Shown piece after piece: positions 19,612 through 29,607 of a stretch of 64,000 nt of DNA. How positions within the stretch are numbered: position 1 is the first letter of the stretch; the number at the start of each line of letters is the position of its first letter. A program made the translations under genes and the position numbers. Source of the DNA: Massilia aurea (GTDB lineage: Bacteria > Pseudomonadota > Gammaproteobacteria > Burkholderiales > Burkholderiaceae_D); NCBI RefSeq assembly GCF_024753205.1, contig NZ_JANUGZ010000004.1:372001-436000 (forward strand), read 5' to 3'. The notes beneath the pieces are model-generated. The model made no database searches and was not told the origin of the DNA. It worked only from the letters and a program-made list of their open reading frames with translations.

Positions 19612-21024
19612 TCAGTGCGGGGTGAAGGTGACACGGGTCGGCACCGGCTTGAAGGTGCCCATCGTGCTCCACCACGGCATCAGGAGGAAGAACCCGAAGT
19701 ACGCCAGCGTGCACACTTGCGAGATCAGCGTGAACGCGGCCGTTGGCAATTGCGTGCCCAGGTAGCCCAGCGTCACGAACACCACGGCAAACACCGCATA
19801 CACCCATTTGTGCCAGTCCGGACGGTAGCGCAGCGAGCGGGCCGGCGAGTGGTCCAGCCATGGCATGCCGGCAATGATCATCACCGACGAGCCAAACAGC
19901 ACCACGCCCCAGAACTTGGCGTCGAGCACTTGCGGCAGCATGCCGATGATCACCAGCAGCCCGATAACCGCAATGATTGCCTTGGTCACGAAGGCCAGGC
20001 GCGACTTGAACCAGATGAAGACGACGTAGGCCGCGACCGCTGCCATCAGCACGTACATGAAGTCGGCCGTGGTGGCGCGCAGCACCGAATAGAACGGCGT
20101 GAAGTACCAGGTCGGCGCGATGTGCGACGGGGTCTTCATCGAGTCGGCCGGCAGGAAGTTGTTGTACTCGAGGAAGTAGCCGCCCATCTCGGGCGCGAAG
20201 AACACGACCGCCGAGAACAGCAGCAGGAACACGCTCACGCCGAACAGATCCTTGGTGGTGTAGTACGGGTGCGACGGGATCGTGTCGAGCGGGTAGCCGT
20301 CCGGGCCGATGTGGTCCTTGACTTCGATGCCGTCCGGATTGTTCGAACCCACTTCGTGCAGCGCCGTCAGGTGGGCCACCACCAGGCCGATGATGACCAG
20401 GGGCAGGGCGATCACGTGGAACGCGAAGAAGCGGTTCAGCGTGGCGTCCGACACCACGTAATCGCCGCGGATCCACAGCGACAGGTCGCTGCCGATCACG
20501 GGAATCGCGCCAAACAGGTTGACGATCACCTGCGCGCCCCAGTACGACATCTGGCCCCACGGCAGCAGGTAGCCGAAGAAGGCCTCGGCCATCAGGCATA
20601 AAAAGATGCCGAAGCCGAACAGCCAGACCAGCTCGCGCGGCTTGCGGTACGAGCCGTACATGAGCCCGCGCGCCATGTGCAGGTAGACGACGATGAAGAA
20701 GGCCGAGGCGCCGGTCGAGTGCATGTAGCGCACCAGCCAGCCCCACGGTACTTCGCGCATGATGTACTCGACCGAGCCGAAGGCCAGCGCCGCGTCGGGT
20801 TTGTAGTGCATCGTGAGGAAAATGCCGGTGACGATCTGCAGCACCAGCACGAGGGCCGAGAGCGAACCGAACAGATACCAGACGTTGAAATTCTTGGGCG
20901 CGTGGTACTTGCCCCACTGATCGTTCCACAGCTTGGTGGCCGGAAAGCGGTCGTCGACCCAGGCCAGTGCCTTCTGGGCCGCCGGTGCATCGGCGGGCAG
21001 CTTTGTCTCCTTGAACGCGCCCAT
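19612..21024 (-). CDS. petB: Ubiquinol-cytochrome c reductase, cytochrome b
   Basis: A 470-residue multi-helix cytochrome b. The paired helix-2 and helix-4 histidines that bind the two b haems are visible ([16 protein letters not shown] and [20 protein letters not shown]). The Qo-site motif PEW is replaced by PEM in [16 protein letters not shown]. It carries out ubiquinol oxidation in the inner membrane. The start is 1 bp from the Rieske gene stop. Confidence 0.95.
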   Translation of the reverse strand: MGAFKETKLPADAPAAQKALAWVDDRFPATKLWNDQWGKYHAPKNFNVWYLFGSLSALVLVLQIVTGIFLTMHYKPDAALAFGSVEYIMREVPWGWLVRYMHSTGASAFFIVVYLHMARGLMYGSYRKPRELVWLFGFGIFLCLMAEAFFGYLLPWGQMSYWGAQVIVNLFGAIPVIGSDLSLWIRGDYVVSDATLNRFFAFHVIALPLVIIGLVVAHLTALHEVGSNNPDGIEVKDHIGPDGYPLDTIPSHPYYTTKDLFGVSVFLLLFSAVVFFAPEMGGYFLEYNNFLPADSMKTPSHIAPTWYFTPFYSVLRATTADFMYVLMAAVAAYVVFIWFKSRLAFVTKAIIAVIGLLVIIGMLPQVLDAKFWGVVLFGSSVMIIAGMPWLDHSPARSLRYRPDWHKWVYAVFAVVFVTLGYLGTQLPTAAFTLISQVCTLAYFGFFLLMPWWSTMGTFKPVPTRVTFTPH

Positions 21025-21025
21025 G

Positions 21026-21640
21026 TTATGCCTCGCCTTTCTCGTCTTTGCCGATCACGATCCTGCTATCGGAGAGATACATGTACGGGGGAACGTCCAT
21101 ATTCGTCGGCGCCGGCTTGTTCTTGAACACGCGTGCGGACAAATCAAAGGTCGAGCCATGGCACGGGCACAGGAAGCCACCGGGCCAGTTGTCGGGCAGG
21201 TTCGGCTGCGGGCCGGCCGCCAGGCGCGACGACGGCGAACAGCCAAGGTGCGAGCAGATGCCCACGGTGACCAGCACTTCCTTGTGTTCGACGCGTGAGC
21301 GGTGGGGATTCTTGCAGTATTCCGGCATGTCGAGCTGGAATATTTTTTCGGAGGCGGGGTCGGCCAGTTCGCTCTGGTCTTTTTCAAGCGTGGCCATCAT
21401 GGCGGGGGTGCGGCGCAGGATCCAGACCGGCTTGCCGCGCCATTCGACGACTTTCATTTCGCCGGGGGCGACGTCGCCGATATCGACTTCAACCGGCGCG
21501 CCTGCTGCCTTGGCGCGCTCGGATGGCTGGAAGGTGCTGACCAGGGCTCCCGCCGTGGCCACGCCGACGACGCCGCCTGCGGCGCATGTCGCGACCAGCA
21601 AGCCCCGTCGACCAGGATCGACCTGCTTTTGAGTACTCAT
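21026..21640 (-). CDS. petA: Ubiquinol-cytochrome c reductase, Rieske Fe-S subunit
   Basis: A 204-residue Rieske protein. A twin-arginine-like N-terminus ([17 protein letters not shown]) leads into the transmembrane anchor. The 2Fe-2S ligands are in CSHLGC and CPCHGST. It takes the first electron from ubiquinol and moves it to cytochrome c1. It is the first gene of the petABC-sspAB cluster. A TATAAT box lies 27-32 bp before the start codon. Confidence 0.95.
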   Translation of the reverse strand: MSTQKQVDPGRRGLLVATCAAGGVVGVATAGALVSTFQPSERAKAAGAPVEVDIGDVAPGEMKVVEWRGKPVWILRRTPAMMATLEKDQSELADPASEKIFQLDMPEYCKNPHRSRVEHKEVLVTVGICSHLGCSPSSRLAAGPQPNLPDNWPGGFLCPCHGSTFDLSARVFKNKPAPTNMDVPPYMYLSDSRIVIGKDEKGEA

Positions 21641-21666
21641 ACCAACCCCACTCCGTGAATATACGA

Positions 21667-21672
21667 ATTATA
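21667..21672 (-). promoter_or_regulatory. Possible -10 box of the petABC operon
   Basis: TATAAT occurs on the - strand shortly before petA, in an AT-rich spacer. The hexamer 17 bp upstream (CTGGAA) is a poor -35, so this is a weak promoter call based on the -10 alone. Confidence 0.35.
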
Positions 21673-21864
21673 AGAATTAAGTCCGAGCTTCCAGCTTGCA
21701 AAATTATATGTGAACGGCAACACCTATAGAAAAAATATTGTCTCGCCTACACGCCTTGCGGAAATGGTCTTTTGCACCATCCCGGCGCCCCGCTGGACGC
21801 CGTCGCCGAGAGGCATCGGTTATCATGCAACGACTTATTTCAACAACAATGAGAGGGGTTAATC

Positions 21865-22278
21865 ATGGCAATGATGGACGAATTCAAGAAGTTTGCGATG
21901 CGCGGCAATGTGATGGACCTGGCCGTCGGCGTGATCATCGGTGGGGCCTTCGGCCGCATCGTCGATTCGCTGGTCAAGGATGTCATCATGCCGCCGATCG
22001 GCGCCATGTTCGGTGGTCTTGATTTCGCCAATTATTACATCCCCCTCAATGGCCAGGGCTATAACCTACCACTTGCCGAGGCGCAAAAGGCGGGTGCCGT
22101 GCTGGCGTACGGTAATTTCTTGACGATCATGCTGAACTTTATCCTTCTTGCATTTGTCATCTTCCAGATGGTGCGCCTGATGAACCGCCTGCGCGGCCCC
22201 GTCGAAGCGCCGACACCGGCCGCCACGCCCGAAGACGTACTGCTGCTGCGCGAGATTCGGGACGCCCTCAAAAAGTGA
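21865..22278 (+). CDS. mscL: Large-conductance mechanosensitive channel MscL
   Basis: A 137-residue pore protein with two transmembrane helices. TM1 begins [26 protein letters not shown] and TM2 is [23 protein letters not shown]. It opens under membrane tension during hypo-osmotic shock. A GAGAGGGG ribosome-binding site precedes the ATG. It overlaps the next gene by 4 bp (GTGA). Confidence 0.96.
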   Translation: MAMMDEFKKFAMRGNVMDLAVGVIIGGAFGRIVDSLVKDVIMPPIGAMFGGLDFANYYIPLNGQGYNLPLAEAQKAGAVLAYGNFLTIMLNFILLAFVIFQMVRLMNRLRGPVEAPTPAATPEDVLLLREIRDALKK

Positions 22279-23486
22279 AAGATGACATCGTCCGCGACAT
22301 AAGGCCCCCGCATCCGCTGCAGCGCTTCTGGGTCCGTTCATGGCTGCTGTTTGCGCAAACGGTCACGGTGGCGCTGGCCATCTGGTTTGTCGTGGCCGCG
22401 TTGCGGCCGGCCTGGCTCGAATCGACGCCGGCGCCCAGGCAAGTGCAGGTAGGCGCGGCGGGCAAACCGGTGCCGATGCTGCAGGCGCCGCCCCGGGCCG
22501 CCACCGGCAGCTACCGCGACGCTGCCGCCAAGGCGATGTCGTCGGTGGTCAATATCTACACGAGCAAGGCCTCGCGCGAAGCGCATCCGCTGCTGAAAGA
22601 CCCGCTGTTTCGCCGCTTCTTCGGCGGCGACCGCGCGCCGCAGGCCGAGCAGCTGGCCAGCCTCGGCTCGGGCGTCATCGTCAGCAGCGACGGGTACATC
22701 GTCACCAATTTCCATGTGATCGATGGCGCCGATGCGATCGAGGTGGGCCTGGCCGATGGCCGCAAGGCAGCGGCAACGCTGGTCGGCACCGATCCGGAGA
22801 CCGACCTGGCTGTGATCCGCATCAAGGAGCGCAACTTGCCGGTGATGGTATTGGGCGACCCGGAACTGGCGCGCGTGGGCGACGTGGTACTGGCCATCGG
22901 CAACCCGTTCGGTGTCGGCCAGACGGTCACGATGGGCATCATCTCGGCGCTGGGCCGCAACAACCTGCACATCAACCACGTGGAGAATTTCATCCAGACC
23001 GATGCCGCGATCAATTTCGGCAACTCGGGCGGGGCGCTGGTCGATACCAATGGCCACCTGCTGGGCATCAATTCGGCCATCTACTCGCAAAGCGGCGGCT
23101 CGGTGGGCATCGGGTTTGCCATTCCCGTGTCCACCGCCAAGAGCGTGCTGGACGCCATCGTCAAGAACGGTGAGGTGGTGCGCGGCTGGATCGGCATCGA
23201 GTCGCAGGACATCACGCCCGAAATGGTCGAGAGCTTTGGCTTGTCGAAACGCAGCGGCGCCATGATTGCCGGCGTGGTGCGTGGCGGGCCGGCCGAGCGC
23301 GCGGGGATTCAGCCGGGCGACATCCTGGTGGCAGTTGCTGGTAAAAAAGTGGCTGATACGAGCGAGATGCTCAAGTTGGTGGCCCAGCTCGAGCCGGGCG
23401 CGTCCGTACCGATGACGATCGTGCGCCAGAGGCGCGAAACAGCGATCGCCGTCAAGGTCGGCCGCCGTCCACGCCAGACGCCCTGA
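22275..23486 (+). CDS. DegS/HtrA-type periplasmic serine protease
   Basis: A 403-residue membrane-anchored trypsin-like protease. One N-terminal helix (about 24-43), then the protease domain with catalytic triad H147, D177, S251 ([11 protein letters not shown]), then a single PDZ domain (about 290-395). One PDZ plus a TM anchor resembles DegS, the sensor that starts sigma-E activation, but the substrate is not shown. The GTG start overlaps the mscL stop and has no separate Shine-Dalgarno, indicating translational coupling to mscL. Confidence 0.9.
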   Translation: MKDDIVRDIRPPHPLQRFWVRSWLLFAQTVTVALAIWFVVAALRPAWLESTPAPRQVQVGAAGKPVPMLQAPPRAATGSYRDAAAKAMSSVVNIYTSKASREAHPLLKDPLFRRFFGGDRAPQAEQLASLGSGVIVSSDGYIVTNFHVIDGADAIEVGLADGRKAAATLVGTDPETDLAVIRIKERNLPVMVLGDPELARVGDVVLAIGNPFGVGQTVTMGIISALGRNNLHINHVENFIQTDAAINFGNSGGALVDTNGHLLGINSAIYSQSGGSVGIGFAIPVSTAKSVLDAIVKNGEVVRGWIGIESQDITPEMVESFGLSKRSGAMIAGVVRGGPAERAGIQPGDILVAVAGKKVADTSEMLKLVAQLEPGASVPMTIVRQRRETAIAVKVGRRPRQTP

Positions 23487-23514
23487 ACTTCTTGAATTTT
23501 ATTTTCGGACCCAC

Positions 23515-24201
23515 ATGCATCTGCGCGACCTGACGCAATACCTGAACGAACTGACCGAGAGCAATAACCGCCCCTGGTTCATCATGAACAAGCCGCGCTA
23601 CGATATCCTGCGCGAAGAATTCCAGGAGGTTGTCACCGAACTGATCCGGGCCATCACGGCCTTCGACAAGCAGGTGGCGGCCTGCAATCCGAAGAAGGCG
23701 ATGTTCCGCATTAACCGCGACATCCGCTTTTCAAAGAACAAGACGCCGTACAAGACGCGCTTTTCGGCCGGCATCACGCCGAACGACAAGCGCCGGCCCA
23801 GTGCCGGCGGTGGCTCGACCTATTATTTCCAGATCGATGCCAACGGCAAACTCGGTTTTGGCGTCGGCGAATACCTGCCGCCACCACCGCGCCTGAAGGC
23901 GATTCGCGAGCACGTGGTCAACGATGCGACGGGTTTTGGCAAAATGTTGAAGAATAAGCATCTCCGCGCCACCTATGGTGACCTCCTGGACGAGGACAAG
24001 TTGCAGCGTCCACCAAAGGGTTTCGATGCGGATCATCCGCATGTCGAATACCTGAAGCTGAAAAGCTTTTTCGTGTGGACCGAAGTCGATCTGGCGCTCA
24101 ATGCGCCGGAAAAACTGGTGCCGCAACTGGCGCAGGGATTCAAGGACGCGTTTGCGCTGGTCACTTGGCTGCGCAGCGTTCCAGAACAACACGACGAATA
24201 G
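23515..24201 (+). CDS. DUF2461 (TIGR02453) family protein
   Basis: A 228-residue protein of the DUF2461 family. Recognisable stretches are NRPWFIMNKPRYDILREEF, FRINRDIRFSKNKTPYKT and a GGSTYYFQ core. No signal peptide or membrane segment is present. No biochemical function is established for the family. It lies 28 bp after the DegS-like protease gene and may share its transcript. Confidence 0.85.
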   Translation: MHLRDLTQYLNELTESNNRPWFIMNKPRYDILREEFQEVVTELIRAITAFDKQVAACNPKKAMFRINRDIRFSKNKTPYKTRFSAGITPNDKRRPSAGGGSTYYFQIDANGKLGFGVGEYLPPPPRLKAIREHVVNDATGFGKMLKNKHLRATYGDLLDEDKLQRPPKGFDADHPHVEYLKLKSFFVWTEVDLALNAPEKLVPQLAQGFKDAFALVTWLRSVPEQHDE

Positions 24202-24212
24202 AGGAGGGCGAC

Positions 24213-24554
24213 ATGGCCTTGCATCACGCTACATCCGGCGAGAAAATCGCATTGCAACGCGGCGATAACGATATCGCCCATTTCACCTCGGTGGCCCTGG
24301 TCAAGACCGAGCATATGGAACTGATCCGGCTGGTGCTGCCGGTTGAACGCCCCATCCCCGAACACCGGGTCGATGGCGAAGTGACGGTGCTGTGCCTGGA
24401 AGGCGAGATCGCCGTCGATGCGCACGGTGCGACGACGTCGCTGCAGCCGAACGAGATGGTGTATCTGAATGGCGGTGTGCCGCACACGATCCGCGCCGTG
24501 AAGGACGCGGTGGCGCTCATGACGATCCTGATCGGGCCGCAACAAGCTGCCTGA
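24213..24554 (+). CDS. Small cupin-domain protein
   Basis: A 113-residue single-domain cupin. The barrel is visible (PIPEHRVDGEVTVLCLEGEIAV, then NEMVYLNGGVPHTIRAV), with partial metal-ligand motifs (H, E, H) but a reduced first motif. A strong GAGGAGGG ribosome-binding site lies 4-11 nt before the ATG. Substrate is unknown. It may be a sensor or small-molecule-binding protein; it ends the mscL-protease-DUF2461 run. Confidence 0.8.
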   Translation: MALHHATSGEKIALQRGDNDIAHFTSVALVKTEHMELIRLVLPVERPIPEHRVDGEVTVLCLEGEIAVDAHGATTSLQPNEMVYLNGGVPHTIRAVKDAVALMTILIGPQQAA

Positions 24555-24580
24555 TACGAGGCTCCGACAAATTGCTTGAT

Positions 24581-24621
24581 ACGTAGGGTGGACGGCCAGG
24601 CCGTCCACGCGGTGATGGTTG
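24581..24621. repeat. Palindromic intergenic repeat, copy 1
   Basis: Starts ACGTAGGGTG, then GGACGGCC-A-GGCCGTCC (24590-24606), then ACGCGGTGATGG. The 9-mer CGTAGGGTG and the closing TCCACGC recur in the element near 56.6 kb. It lies between convergent cupin and gpsA genes and may act as a hairpin terminator, though no T-run follows. Confidence 0.6.
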
Positions 24622-24654
24622 GCGGCGAGATCATCCGGCGCGCCACGCTATGCT

Positions 24655-25683
24655 TTACGCCACTTCAATCCTCGGATCGCGCGCCAGCAACCCCGCTGCC
24701 GTCCGCGCGGCATCCACCCCATCGAACAGCACGCCCGCCACCGCTTCGGTGATCGGCATGTCCACGCCCAGCTTGTGCGCCAGTTCGCGCACCGCCTTGG
24801 CACACGGCACGCCTTCGGCCACATGGCCCAGTTCGGCCACGATGGTGGCCAGCGCCTTGCCCTCGGCCAGCGCCAGGCCCACGCGCCGGTTGCGCGACAA
24901 ATCGCCCGTGCACGTCAGGATCAGGTCGCCCATGCCGCTCAGGCCCATGAATGTACCCGGCTGCGCGCCCAGCGCCAGTCCCAGGCGCGTGATCTCGGCC
25001 AGTCCGCGCGTGATCAGCGCGGCGCGGGCGTTCAGGCCCAGGCCCAGGCCATCCGATGTGCCGGTGGCAATGGCCATCACGTTCTTGACGGCGCCGCCGA
25101 CTTCCACGCCGACCAGGTCGTCGCACGAATACACGCGCAGGTTGTCGCCATGCGCCAGCGCGACGACGCGTTCGCGCAAGGCGCGCGAGCTCGACGCCAC
25201 GGTCAGCGCGCATGGCAGGCCGCGCGCCACTTCCTGGGCGAACGACGGGCCGGACAGCGCCGCGCCGGGCACGGCGTCGCCCAGTACCTGCGCGACCACC
25301 TGGTGTGGCAGCAGGGCGGTGCCAGCCTCAAAACCCTTGCACAGCCAGACGACGTTGGGAATCGAGCGGCCGCGCAATTGTTCGAGCAAGGGGCGCAAGC
25401 CGGCCACCGGGCACGCCAGGATCAAGAGCGGCGTCTCATCCGGCGCGCTCGTGGCGACATGGGCCAGCGCTGCGTCGAAGTCGGCGCTCACGCGCAGGGC
25501 AGCCGGCAGCGGATGGCCCGGCAGGTAGGCGCGGTTGTCGCGCGCGGCCTCGATCTCTTGCATCTGCCGGGGATTGCGGCCCCACAGCAGCACGTCATGG
25601 CGCGCCGCCAGGGCGATGGCCACGGCAGTGCCCCAGGCGCCAGCGCCCAGGACAGTGATTTTGGTGAGCTTATTCTGTTGCAT
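24655..25683 (-). CDS. gpsA: NAD(P)-dependent glycerol-3-phosphate dehydrogenase
   Basis: A 342-residue GpsA. The nucleotide-binding motif [12 protein letters not shown] is at residues 11-22, and the substrate-site stretch [17 protein letters not shown] includes the catalytic lysine. It makes sn-glycerol-3-phosphate for phospholipid synthesis from dihydroxyacetone phosphate. It is the last gene of the rhodanese-grxC-secB-gpsA series, an order common in betaproteobacteria. It is 225 bp from secB, a wider gap than the others. Confidence 0.95.
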   Translation of the reverse strand: MQQNKLTKITVLGAGAWGTAVAIALAARHDVLLWGRNPRQMQEIEAARDNRAYLPGHPLPAALRVSADFDAALAHVATSAPDETPLLILACPVAGLRPLLEQLRGRSIPNVVWLCKGFEAGTALLPHQVVAQVLGDAVPGAALSGPSFAQEVARGLPCALTVASSSRALRERVVALAHGDNLRVYSCDDLVGVEVGGAVKNVMAIATGTSDGLGLGLNARAALITRGLAEITRLGLALGAQPGTFMGLSGMGDLILTCTGDLSRNRRVGLALAEGKALATIVAELGHVAEGVPCAKAVRELAHKLGVDMPITEAVAGVLFDGVDAARTAAGLLARDPRIEVA

Positions 25684-25865
25684 GGAACTCCTGCAGAGGA
25701 TTACAGGCCCCAGACATCCGAGACCTTGATGCGATCAAAGGCGAATGCGCGCGGGGCGACCGGCAATGCGGCGCATGAGGCGGTCAACGGGGAGCCGGCA
25801 AGACGGCGGGCGGAGAACATGGCGGGCCTGGATGGTGGTTGAAACCGGGACACCGGACATCTGGC

Positions 25866-25892
25866 ACGAACGCAGCGTGGCGCCGCGTTCGT
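25866..25892. repeat. Inverted repeat downstream of secB
   Basis: ACGAACGC and GCGTTCGT face each other around an 11-nt spacer that extends the stem imperfectly, 17 bp after the secB stop. No T-run follows, so it may be a processing or stabilising hairpin rather than a terminator. The rest of the secB-gpsA gap shows no gene. Confidence 0.45.
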
Positions 25893-25908
25893 CGGGTACG
25901 ACTGCTGC

Positions 25909-26367
25909 TTAATTCGACGGCGCTGCTGCGGCTTCGGCCATGGCCTGGGCGCGCTGCTGGTAGAAGGCTTCGAAGTTGATCTCGGCCAGGTGCACTGGCG
26001 GGAAGCCGGCACGGCTGATCACGTCAGCGATGTTCGCGCGCAGGTAAGGATAGATGATGTTCGGGCAGCCGATGCCCAGCAGTGGATCCATCTGGTCAGC
26101 CGGGATGTTACGGGCTTCGAAGATGCCTGCCTGCTTGCCTTCGACCAGGAACGCAACCTTGTCCTTGACCTTGGCGGTGACGGTGATCGTCACGGTCGAC
26201 TCGTAGATGCCTTCTGCGATGCTTTCAGCACCCACGTCGAGCGACACTTCGATCGCTGGCGCTTCTTGCTCCAGGAAGATCGATGGCGAGTTCGGTTGCT
26301 CCAGCGACATGTCTTTCAGGTAGACGCGTTGGATTTGGAATACTGGTTGCAGAGTTTCGTCGGACAT
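25909..26367 (-). CDS. secB: Protein-export chaperone SecB
   Basis: A 152-residue Sec[20 protein letters not shown] at the N-terminus and the C-terminal [20 protein letters not shown] and [19 protein letters not shown] match the family. SecB keeps precursors unfolded and hands them to SecA. I chose ATG 26367 because the preceding in-frame codons (to 26457) do not resemble SecB. The gene is 170 bp from grxC. Confidence 0.95.
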   Translation of the reverse strand: MSDETLQPVFQIQRVYLKDMSLEQPNSPSIFLEQEAPAIEVSLDVGAESIAEGIYESTVTITVTAKVKDKVAFLVEGKQAGIFEARNIPADQMDPLLGIGCPNIIYPYLRANIADVISRAGFPPVHLAEINFEAFYQQRAQAMAEAAAAPSN

Positions 26368-26537
26368 GGAACGCTTTCTAATAATAGTGGGAAGTGGCGG
26401 GCCACTCCGGTTGCCTGGTCGAGCGCGACGTCGTGAACGGGCCGTCGGATCGAACACGACGGCAATTGTAGCAAAATCAACTTGCTTGCAATAGCAGTCT
26501 TGCCGCCGACGGCCGCTCTACGCAGTGCGCATACAGC

Positions 26538-26801
26538 TTACTCGCCCTTGAGCAGCGGGTCCAGGCGGCCTGCCTGGTCCAGCGCATACAGTTCGTCAAA
26601 GCCGCCGACGTGCGTATCGCCAATATAAATCTGTGGCACCGTGCGGCGGCCGGTGCGCTGCATCATGACCTGGCGCTGCTCGGGATCCAGGTCGACACGG
26701 ATGCCTTCGATCTCGGTGACACCCTTGGCTTCGAGCAGGCGCTCGGCGCGGACGCAGTAAGGGCAAGATGCGGTGTGGTACAAAACGACGTGAGCTGCCA
26801 T
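26538..26801 (-). CDS. grxC: Glutaredoxin 3
   Basis: An 87-residue dithiol glutaredoxin with active site CPYC at residues 13-16, the TVPQIYIG cis-proline motif (53-61) and the GGFDELYAL glutathione-contact segment. It reduces disulfides using glutathione in the cytosol. The ATG at 26801 has AAGGA 7 nt upstream. The frame stays open upstream but without family similarity. Confidence 0.95.
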   Translation of the reverse strand: MAAHVVLYHTASCPYCVRAERLLEAKGVTEIEGIRVDLDPEQRQVMMQRTGRRTVPQIYIGDTHVGGFDELYALDQAGRLDPLLKGE

Positions 26802-26842
26802 GATGAATCCTTTCGTGTGCCCGATCGACTCGATGGGGCGGT

Positions 26843-27244
26843 TTATTTGGTGAGCGGCAAGCCTGCAGCCTTCCAGGCCGCCAGGCCGCCTTCCAGGCTG
26901 TGGACGTCTTCGAAACCGGCCGCCTGCAACTGGCGCGCCGCCTTGTCGCTGCGTGCGCCAGTCTGGCAGACCATGACGACAGTCCGGTTTTTCGACTTGT
27001 CCAGTTCGCCAATGCGAGCACCCAAGTCTGCCAGCGGGATGTGTTTCGCGTCGCGCAGGTGACCGGCGGCGAATTCTTCGCTGCTGCGTACGTCGACGAT
27101 CGTGGTCTTGCCGCGGTTGATCATCTGCGTCAGCTGCAGCGGCGATGCGCGTTTTCCGCGCGGCGCCAGGGCTGGCCACAACAGCGCGCCGCCAGCGAGA
27201 ACGGCGATCGCTACGAGGAAAATGTTATCGATAATGAATTTCAC
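26843..27244 (-). CDS. Membrane-anchored rhodanese-like protein
   Basis: A 133-residue protein with one N-terminal membrane helix (about 4-25) and a single rhodanese domain. The active-site loop VCQTGARSDKA retains the catalytic cysteine. VDVRSSEEFAAGHL is the CH2A-type motif. It probably handles sulfane sulfur or acts as a thiol carrier facing the cytosol; the partner is unknown. It is first in the run leading to grxC, secB and gpsA and is divergent from gpmA. Confidence 0.88.
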   Translation of the reverse strand: MKFIIDNIFLVAIAVLAGGALLWPALAPRGKRASPLQLTQMINRGKTTIVDVRSSEEFAAGHLRDAKHIPLADLGARIGELDKSKNRTVVMVCQTGARSDKAARQLQAAGFEDVHSLEGGLAAWKAAGLPLTK

Positions 27245-27255
27245 AAGGGTTCCGA

Positions 27256-27284
27256 TTGGTTGAACTGAATCGGGGCATTATAAA
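27256..27284 (+). promoter_or_regulatory. Sigma70-like promoter of gpmA
   Basis: TTGGTT and TATAAA are separated by 17 bp, placing the transcription start near 27291 and leaving about a 40-nt leader before gpmA. It also shows that an earlier in-frame start codon at 27289 is unlikely to be used. Confidence 0.5.
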
Positions 27285-27333
27285 ATAGATGCTGGACCGG
27301 ACATCAACCAGAAATTTTGCGAAAAGAGCTTTC

Positions 27334-28080
27334 ATGTACAAAATCGTATTCATGCGCCACGGCGAATCCACCTGGAACCTGGAAAACCGCTTCACCGGCT
27401 GGGTCGACGTCGACCTGACTGCCAAGGGTGTGGCCGAAGCAAAGGCCGCTGGCCGCGCGCTCAAGGACGCCGGTTTCACCTTCGACCTCACGTATACCTC
27501 GGTACTCAAGCGCGCGATCCGCACGCTGTGGCTGGCACTGGACGAGATGGATGCGATGTATCTGCCGGTCAAGAACGACTGGCGCCTGAACGAGCGTCAC
27601 TACGGCGCGCTGCAGGGCCTCGACAAGGGCGAGACCGCCGCCAAGTTCGGCGACGAGCAGGTGCTGGTCTGGCGTCGCAGCTACGACACGCCGCCGCCGG
27701 CGCTCGAGAAGGACGATTCGCGCACGTCGTTCAATGACCCGCGCTATGCCAGCCTGGACGAAAGCCAGATTCCGCTGACCGAATGCCTGAAAGAGACCGT
27801 GGCACGCGTGATGCCGGCCTGGAACGACGAAATCGCCCCGGCCATCCGCGCCGGCAAGAACATCCTGATTTCGGCCCACGGCAACAGCCTGCGCGCCATC
27901 ATCAAGATGCTCGACAACATCAGCGACGCCGACATCGTGGGCCTGAACATCCCGAACGGCCAGCCGCTCGTGTACGAACTCGACGCCGACCTCAAGCCGA
28001 TCAAGCACTACTACCTGGGCGACCAGGCGGCGATTGCCGCTGCCATGGCCGCTGTCGCAAACCAAGGGAAGGCGAAGTAA
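27334..28080 (+). CDS. gpmA: 2,3-bisphosphoglycerate-dependent phosphoglycerate mutase
   Basis: A 248-residue cofactor-dependent mutase of glycolysis. The phosphohistidine motif is FMRHGES, with [24 protein letters not shown] and the second histidine in [11 protein letters not shown]. It interconverts 3- and 2-phosphoglycerate. The ATG at 27334 gives the family N-terminus [12 protein letters not shown]. It begins the gpmA-envC-ctpA-moeB run, a common betaproteobacterial arrangement. Confidence 0.96.
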   Translation: MYKIVFMRHGESTWNLENRFTGWVDVDLTAKGVAEAKAAGRALKDAGFTFDLTYTSVLKRAIRTLWLALDEMDAMYLPVKNDWRLNERHYGALQGLDKGETAAKFGDEQVLVWRRSYDTPPPALEKDDSRTSFNDPRYASLDESQIPLTECLKETVARVMPAWNDEIAPAIRAGKNILISAHGNSLRAIIKMLDNISDADIVGLNIPNGQPLVYELDADLKPIKHYYLGDQAAIAAAMAAVANQGKAK

Positions 28081-28099
28081 TCTTTTGCGTTTGCCAACC

Positions 28100-29590
28100 A
28101 TGAAGGACGCCGGCAGCAAGCTGTTGTGCACACTGCTGGCGGTCGCGCTGTCCGGCGCGTTCGCGTCGGACGCGTGGGCGCAGCGCCAGACCGAGCGCAG
28201 CCGTCAGAAAGCGGCGGCCGAGAAGCAGCGCGCCGGCATCCAGCAACAGCTGGCGGCCATCAAGCGCGACATCAACCAGACCGAAAACGCCAAGGAAGAC
28301 GCGGCCGACACGCTGGCCGAGTCCGAGGCTGCCATTTCCGACGCCAACCGCGCACTGCGCGATCTGGCCGAGGAACAGGATGCGACGGCAACCCGCCTGC
28401 AATCGCTGGCGAATCAGCAAGCCCAGCTGGCGCAGACCATCGGCGCCCAGCAACAACAGCTGGCCAGGCTGCTGCGCGAGCACTATGTGGCTGGCAACGA
28501 AGACCGCATCAAGCTGCTGCTCTCGGGCGATAACCCGAACCGCATCAGTCGCGACCTGCAACTGATGGCATACGTGTCGCAGGCCCAGGCGCGCCTGCTC
28601 GACTCGGTGCGCAGCAATCTGGCGCAGGTTGAAGTCAACCGCGACAAGGTTGAAAACGCCCAGCAAGAGCTGGAAGAAATCGCCCAGGAACAACTCGATC
28701 AGAAAGCCATGCTCGAGAAGGAAAAGGCGCGCCGCGCGGCGCTGCTGGGCACGCTGTCGAGCAAGCTGGCCGACCAGCGCAAGCAGGTCGACCGCCTGAA
28801 GGGCGACGAAGAGCGCATGTCCGGCCTCGTCGACCGGCTGGCGCGCCTGATCCGTGAACAGGCCGAAGCCGAGCGCAAGCGTCAGGTAGCGGCCGCGGCT
28901 GCGGCTGCCGCGAAAGCCAAAGCCAAGGCCGAGGCTGATGAAAAAGCCCGCCTGTTGGCGCAGGCGCGCGCCAAGGCGGCGGCCGACCGGCGCGCCGAGC
29001 GCGAACGCGAACGTGAACGCATCGCGCGCCAGAACGCGAACGCCAAGCCGGGTGTCAAACCCGAGCCGCTGCCGGCACCACTCCCCGCGCCAGTCAAGGA
29101 AGCCCCGGTCGTGGCCGAGCAGCCGCGGCCAGTGCCAACGCGCCCTGAACCGGCGCCGGCGCCCGAGGTCGCGCTGGGTCCGGCAGCGCCGTCCGGCTCG
29201 TTTGCCTCGCTCAAGGGCCGCATGAGCAGCCCGATCAATGGCAGCGTCGTGGCACGCTTCGGCACCCGCCGCGGCGACGGTCCGAACTGGAAAGGCACCT
29301 TCTTCAAGGCGCCCGAAGGCACGGAAGTGCGCGCGGTGGCCCCGGGCCGCGTCGTGCACGCCGACTGGATGCGCGGCTTCGGCAACCTGATCATCATCGA
29401 CCATGGCGGCGAGTACCTGTCGATCTATGGCTACAACCAGGCGCTGCTCAAACGCCCCGGGGACAGCGTGCGCGCGGGCGAGGCGGTGGCCAGCGCGGGC
29501 AACACCGGTGGTAACGAAGAATCGGGGCTATACTTTGAGCTCAGGCGTAACGGCAAGGCGTTCGACCCGGCAGGCTGGGTCCGGTTCTAG
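28100..29590 (+). CDS. EnvC-like murein hydrolase activator with degenerate LytM domain
   Basis: A 496-residue periplasmic protein. Signal peptide at about 1-28 (SDAWA), long coiled coils (about 30-260, rich in Ala/Glu/Arg/Lys), a Pro/Ala-rich linker (about 315-370) and a C-terminal M23/LytM fold (about 380-496). The zinc ligands are lost: HxGxD is WKGTF (near 397) and HxH is GLY (near 477). This matches EnvC, which activates amidases at the septum instead of cutting peptidoglycan itself. The start is uncertain, as no strong Shine-Dalgarno is visible. Confidence 0.9.
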   Translation: MKDAGSKLLCTLLAVALSGAFASDAWAQRQTERSRQKAAAEKQRAGIQQQLAAIKRDINQTENAKEDAADTLAESEAAISDANRALRDLAEEQDATATRLQSLANQQAQLAQTIGAQQQQLARLLREHYVAGNEDRIKLLLSGDNPNRISRDLQLMAYVSQAQARLLDSVRSNLAQVEVNRDKVENAQQELEEIAQEQLDQKAMLEKEKARRAALLGTLSSKLADQRKQVDRLKGDEERMSGLVDRLARLIREQAEAERKRQVAAAAAAAAKAKAKAEADEKARLLAQARAKAAADRRAERERERERIARQNANAKPGVKPEPLPAPLPAPVKEAPVVAEQPRPVPTRPEPAPAPEVALGPAAPSGSFASLKGRMSSPINGSVVARFGTRRGDGPNWKGTFFKAPEGTEVRAVAPGRVVHADWMRGFGNLIIIDHGGEYLSIYGYNQALLKRPGDSVRAGEAVASAGNTGGNEESGLYFELRRNGKAFDPAGWVRF

Positions 29591-29607
29591 GTCACCACAG
29601 GGTACAC

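Noticed and set aside
19049..20929. 626-codon open frame on the - strand in another frame of petB/petC
   Set aside because: It overlaps the cytochrome b and c1 genes on the same strand in a shifted frame; the bc1 proteins are unambiguous.
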